A DNA stretch of 64,000 bases. Origin: Lutibacter maritimus. GTDB taxonomy: Bacteria > Bacteroidota > Bacteroidia > Flavobacteriales > Flavobacteriaceae. Below the pieces are notes generated by a model. The model was not told the DNA's origin. It saw nothing but the letters and a program-made list of their open reading frames with translations, and searched no databases. Below, piece by piece: positions 63,023 to 64,000 of the stretch (positions are counted from its first letter, which is position 1; every line of letters begins with the position of its first letter). Location: contig NZ_FOZP01000001.1 in NCBI RefSeq assembly GCF_900116115.1, forward strand, positions 140,071 through 204,070, given 5' to 3'. A program made the translations under genes and the position numbers.

Positions 63023-63472
63023 ATGAATAAAGGACTAAAAATATTTAGTTTAATTATATTTATAACTATTTTTAGTTGTAAAGTAAATAACAATAATAGA
63101 AACAAAATGAAGTCTAAAATTAGAAATGAAAATATTTTGATAAAAAATGGTGTTTGGAAATCAACCGGAGGGAATTTATTTTGGATTAATGTTGTCCAAA
63201 ATAAAGTCTTTTGGTTACGCATGAACAACAAGACCAAAGAAAATGAGTTAGGTGAAAATTGGTGTCACGTTGGAAATGGAATAATAATTGACAATCGGAT
63301 AATCTTAGATTGGTCAGACATTTCTGTTGGAAAAGGTAATTTAAATGGTAAAATAGTTATTGAAATAATGAGTAATATTAAAATGAAAGTTATTGAGGAT
63401 TCTGGAAACTTTGGTATGTCAATCTGGAATTGGGAAAAAGAGCAATTGAATTTTAGTCAAATAACTAAATGA
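63023..63472 (+). CDS. Putative lipoprotein, 149 residues
   Basis: The signal peptide ends IFITIFSC, a lipobox with Cys at about 19. The mature part starts with an Asn/Lys-rich linker and a beta-rich domain with NGVWKSTGGNLFWINVVQNKVFWLRMNNK, GENWCHVGNGIIIDNRIILDWSDI and a W-rich end. The pattern of a short beta domain beginning GVWKSTGG recalls lipocalin-like or DUF repair-type lipoproteins, but no family is certain. Transcribed alone as far as can be seen. Confidence 0.6.
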   Translation: MNKGLKIFSLIIFITIFSCKVNNNNRNKMKSKIRNENILIKNGVWKSTGGNLFWINVVQNKVFWLRMNNKTKENELGENWCHVGNGIIIDNRIILDWSDISVGKGNLNGKIVIEIMSNIKMKVIEDSGNFGMSIWNWEKEQLNFSQITK

Positions 63473-63639
63473 CGTGTTAAGTGTTTTTAAAAACAACTAA
63501 CAATAATATACTAATAAAGTAAGTGCTAAATTTAAAGTATTAACAAAAATGTCAGTAATAACCTGAAAAGTAAATGTCTAAAACTTGCTACTTTTAATAT
63601 AATACTTTGCTGTACATAATTATAAAAAAAAACAAAACT

Positions 63640-64000
63640 ATGACTGGACCTGATAATAACTTAAAATTCCCGCTAGCCAATTATGATAGGCTTTGTTTCT
63701 TAAAAAATATTGTAAAAAATCCTAACATTATTGTTGGGGATTACACGTATTATGATGATTTTGAAAATGTAGAAAATTTTGAGAAAAATGTAAAATATCA
63801 TTTTGACTTTGTAGGCGATAAACTCATTATTGGAAAGTTTTGTATGATTGCCTCTGATGTAAAATTTATAATGAATGGAGCAAATCATTTGACAAATTCG
63901 TTAACTACGTATCCTTTTGCAATTTTTGGAAATGGTTGGGAGCATGCAATGGATGGAAAAATTTATCCTCAAAAAGGAAATATAAATATAGGAAACGATG
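63640..64000 (+). CDS. Vat/CatB-like xenobiotic O-acetyltransferase, 3' end outside window
   Basis: The first 120 codons are visible from ATG 63640. The sequence (VGDYTYYDDF, KYHFDFVGDKLIIGKFCMIASDVKFIMNGANH, YPFAIFGNGWEHAM, KGNINIGND) matches the start of the left-handed beta-helix acetyltransferases of the Vat (streptogramin A) and CatB (xenobiotic) group. The catalytic His is expected at NGANH, which is present. Members transfer acetyl from acetyl-CoA to hydroxyls of antibiotics or to unknown cell metabolites; an actual resistance role cannot be judged from this part. Confidence 0.85.
   Translation, partial: MTGPDNNLKFPLANYDRLCFLKNIVKNPNIIVGDYTYYDDFENVENFEKNVKYHFDFVGDKLIIGKFCMIASDVKFIMNGANHLTNSLTTYPFAIFGNGWEHAMDGKIYPQKGNINIGND

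Noticed and set aside
63700-63888. 62-codon minus-strand frame
   Set aside because: It is the antisense of the Vat-like acetyltransferase gene, which is clearly the real one.
1-64000. tRNA, rRNA or classical riboswitch genes
   Set aside because: Intergenic regions were read for GC-richer structured stretches; none shows a cloverleaf or a known aptamer pattern.

Overview
This 64 kb window looks like a chromosomal segment of an AT-rich member of the Bacteroidota, most likely family Flavobacteriaceae. Several signs agree: low GC throughout; start codons without a Shine-Dalgarno sequence; promoter -7 elements of the Bacteroidota form TAnnTTTG just upstream of many genes; and families typical of flavobacteria (DUF4129/DUF4350/MoxR/DUF58 cluster, BatA-domain protein, DUF1573, DUF2141, PUR/DUF3276 protein, long-form NusB, 2TM-domain proteins, polyphosphate glucokinase). 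No tRNA, rRNA, CRISPR array, prophage or intact insertion sequence is visible.

Layout. 1-5113: a co-directional operon (membrane protein cut by the window edge, DUF4129, DUF4350, MoxR AAA+ ATPase, DUF58). 5213-7244: polyphosphate glucokinase, a hotdog thioesterase and a carboxylesterase. 7268-14722: a minus-strand run of DUF5916 outer-membrane-type protein, LolD-like ATPase, MTA/SAH nucleosidase, BatA protein, a dihydroorotase-like protein without its metal ligands, and DUF4870. 14868-20952: small membrane proteins, a Crp/Fnr regulator, sucC, the PUR protein, an ABC exporter and nusB. 20982-30300: DUF1573, yajC, YbbR-like, coaE, a histidine kinase/response regulator pair, Sua5/YrdC, a glycosyltransferase and uvrA. 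30572-38051: an RNA polymerase sigma factor with a 45-codon gene behind it, lipA, a divergent Nramp-like transporter coupled to an ECF sigma factor and a glycosyltransferase, a small Cys-rich membrane protein, and an EF-G paralogue with a degenerate G domain. 38288-42566: DUF2141, then a LytS-type kinase fused to a 2TM domain, two free 2TM proteins, a LytTR regulator and a Tat-exported TIM-barrel protein. 42851-47033: rpsA, glmM and an outer-membrane-type protein. 47195-64000 is more accessory: an LpxL-type acyltransferase, a membrane-anchored MutS-like ATPase, an APC permease with a cysteine-free HMA-like partner, a transmembrane AraC-TPR regulator divergent from an ankyrin/acyltransferase/serine-hydrolase operon, an ECF sigma locus, two alpha/beta hydrolases, small lipoproteins and, cut by the edge, a Vat-like xenobiotic acetyltransferase.

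Most of the first 47 kb is core envelope, translation and central metabolism. The most unusual items are: the EF-G paralogue whose switch and G3 catalytic positions are changed; the dihydroorotase-like and Nramp-like proteins that lost signature metal ligands; the kinase-2TM fusion with an in-frame internal ATG at the joint; a long two-box promoter motif shared by the ECF sigma gene at 57.7 kb and the glycine-rich membrane protein gene at 59.0 kb; and a cluster of three related inverted repeats between two terminators at 31.4-31.5 kb. All assignments come from reading the sequence; no database search was run.
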